Assembly: GCA_937894495.1 (NCBI GenBank)
Contig: CALCRR010000260.1
Location: forward strand, 1-14,104
DNA: 14,104 nt
Direction: 5' to 3'
Source of the DNA: an uncultured Ruminococcus sp.
GTDB taxonomy: Bacteria > Bacillota > Clostridia > Oscillospirales > Ruminococcaceae
The notes below the pieces were generated by a model, which saw nothing but the letters and a program-made list of their open reading frames with translations, did not search any database and was not told the DNA's origin. The position numbers and the translations under genes were made by a program. Position 1 is the first letter of the stretch, and every line of letters begins with the position of its first letter. Below are positions 13,029 to 14,104 of this stretch, one piece after another.

Positions 13029-14104
13029 TCAGGCTTCGTCGTAATTCTGCAAAGCGTCATAGCCCTGCTCGCCTGTTCTCACCTTAACAACGTTCTCGAT
13101 AGGATAGATGAACAGCTTGCCGTCGCCGTAGTTGCCTGTGTAGAGGGCAGACCTTGCTGCGTCGACCACCTTGTTTACAGGCACTGCGCAAACAACTATC
13201 TCAGCCTTTACCTTAGGCAGCAGGTTCATCTCGATACTTGTACCTCTGTAGAAATGGCGCTGACCGTTCTGCATACCGCAGCCCAGAACATGGGTTATGG
13301 TTATGCCCGTAACGTCGATAGCCTCCATAGACTGTATAAATTCGTGGAGCTTCTGCTCTTTGAAAACCACTACTATCTTGGTCATCTTGGGTGAGCTGTC
13401 GGGGCTGGGCGCTACATAGCTCTCCACCTCCACTGCCTTTTCAACAGATACGGGAACTTTCTTGACGCTCTTGGCGTCGTCCTTGGTGTAGCCGTAGATG
13501 GACACATCGTTTACCGAGGGTGCAAAGTCAGCATATGAAGAGATAAGTCCGTGCTCGGTAACGTCCAGACCGATGATCTCCTCCTGCTCAGAGGCTCTCA
13601 GACCGATGGTGTGCTTGATGATAAGGAATGTTACTGTGATAGATACCGCTGCCCATGCAGCAACGCTTGCAAAGCCTAAAAGCTGTAATCCCAGCTGCTC
13701 AAAGCCGCCGCCGTAGAAAAGACCCTCAGCCTTGATGCCGCCCTGCTCAAGCTGGATAGCATAGCCGGGGGCTGACTTTGTTGCAAAAAGTCCCACTGCG
13801 ATAGTTCCCCAGATACCGTTCATCATATGTACTGCCACAGCGCCCACAGGGTCGTCTATATGCAGCTTGTAATCAAGGAACCATACGCCGAAGCATACCA
13901 GCAGACCTGAAACTACACCCACCAACAGCGAGCCCAGGCAGTCCATTACATCACAGCCTGCGGTTATGCCCACAAGTCCTGCCAGCGAAGCGTTAAGGCA
14001 CATTGAAACATCAGGCTTGCCGTATTTGAGCCATGTGAATACCATGCAGGTAACTGTAGCTACAGCAGGGGCTACTGTTGTGGTGAGGAAGATAGAGTCC
14101 AGCT
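13029..14104 (-). CDS. Ammonium transporter fused to a P-II (GlnK-like) domain (5' end outside window)
   Basis: The right edge cuts the gene; about 358 residues are visible and the frame stays open to 14104. The transporter half shows late Amt helices: the edge-proximal FLTTTVAPAVATVTC, KYGKP, LAGLVGITAG, and VHMMNGIWGT with the second pore histidine. The cytoplasmic tail GLRASEQEEIIGLDVTEHG is the conserved Amt C-terminal region. After a linker of about 45 residues (roughly 13386-13520) rich in Ser, Val, Lys and Pro, a full P-II domain of about 118 residues starts near 13385. It has GCGMQNG (Gln39 equivalent present), YRG of the T-loop, LPKVK, GDGKLF and VRTGE. The site matching uridylylated Tyr51 is Ile. 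P-II proteins bind ATP/ADP and 2-oxoglutarate and plug ammonium channels, so fusion should give built-in control of ammonium uptake by nitrogen status. No frameshift lies in the junction. Confidence 0.95.
   Translation of the reverse strand, partial: LDSIFLTTTVAPAVATVTCMVFTWLKYGKPDVSMCLNASLAGLVGITAGCDVMDCLGSLLVGVVSGLLVCFGVWFLDYKLHIDDPVGAVAVHMMNGIWGTIAVGLFATKSAPGYAIQLEQGGIKAEGLFYGGGFEQLGLQLLGFASVAAWAAVSITVTFLIIKHTIGLRASEQEEIIGLDVTEHGLISSYADFAPSVNDVSIYGYTKDDAKSVKKVPVSVEKAVEVESYVAPSPDSSPKMTKIVVVFKEQKLHEFIQSMEAIDVTGITITHVLGCGMQNGQRHFYRGTSIEMNLLPKVKAEIVVCAVPVNKVVDAARSALYTGNYGDGKLFIYPIENVVKVRTGEQGYDALQNYDEA

Noticed and set aside
13386..13520. Possible frameshift or assembly join between amt and a separate glnK gene
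   Set aside because: The frame is continuous through the linker, there is no stop or ribosome binding site between the halves, and Amt-P-II fusions are known.

Overview
The window looks like chromosomal DNA from an anaerobic Firmicute of the Ruminococcaceae type, probably Ruminococcus-like. I infer this from the single-chain clostridial PurL, the DUF815 ATPase, the ammonium transporter fused to P-II, the heavy use of AGA/AGG and ATA codons, strong AT-rich sigma-70 (SigA) type promoters with AGGAGG-like ribosome binding sites, and compact genes separated by hairpin-plus-U terminators. The genus is not proven. I see no phage, insertion sequence, CRISPR array, tRNA or rRNA, so most of the window reads as ordinary core genome.

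Layout. (1) 1-1030, minus: 5' part of a DUF815 AAA+ ATPase gene that runs off the left edge. (2) 1031-1184: two divergent near-consensus promoters. (3) 1185-4898, plus: purL, a one-polypeptide FGAM synthase with its own glutaminase domain, followed by a hairpin and a small DUF1294 membrane protein (4952-5224) with a clean terminator. (4) 5263-5568: a non-coding stretch whose first two thirds look like a degenerate dispersed repeat and whose end carries the promoter for the next gene. (5) 5569-7651, plus: a HAD phosphatase, a membrane-anchored DUF4430 protein and an EcfT-like membrane protein; the last two overlap by 4 bases. No EcfA ATPase or S component is present. (6) 7652-9594, plus: an alpha-D-phosphohexomutase behind an extended -10 promoter and a structured leader, ending in a terminator shared with the convergent gene on the other strand. 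(7) 12858-9659, minus: a membrane GGDEF/EAL protein (degenerate GGDEF, intact EAL) followed 53 bases later by a membrane-anchored alpha/beta hydrolase, probably one operon behind a perfect consensus promoter. (8) 13029 to the right edge, minus: 3' part of an ammonium transporter gene fused in frame to a P-II (GlnK-like) domain, with its own terminator.

How the genes work together. PurL (purine synthesis, glutamine-consuming) and Amt/P-II (ammonium uptake and nitrogen sensing) both belong to nitrogen metabolism but lie 8 kb apart in separate transcription units. The phosphohexomutase links glycolysis to cell-envelope or glycogen sugars. The GGDEF/EAL gene indicates cyclic di-GMP turnover. The parts least like textbook families are the DUF4430/EcfT pair, whose EcfT has weakened coupling motifs and no local partners, and the Amt-P-II fusion, whose T-loop lacks the usual uridylylated tyrosine. 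Nothing in the window amounts to a clearly new multi-gene system.
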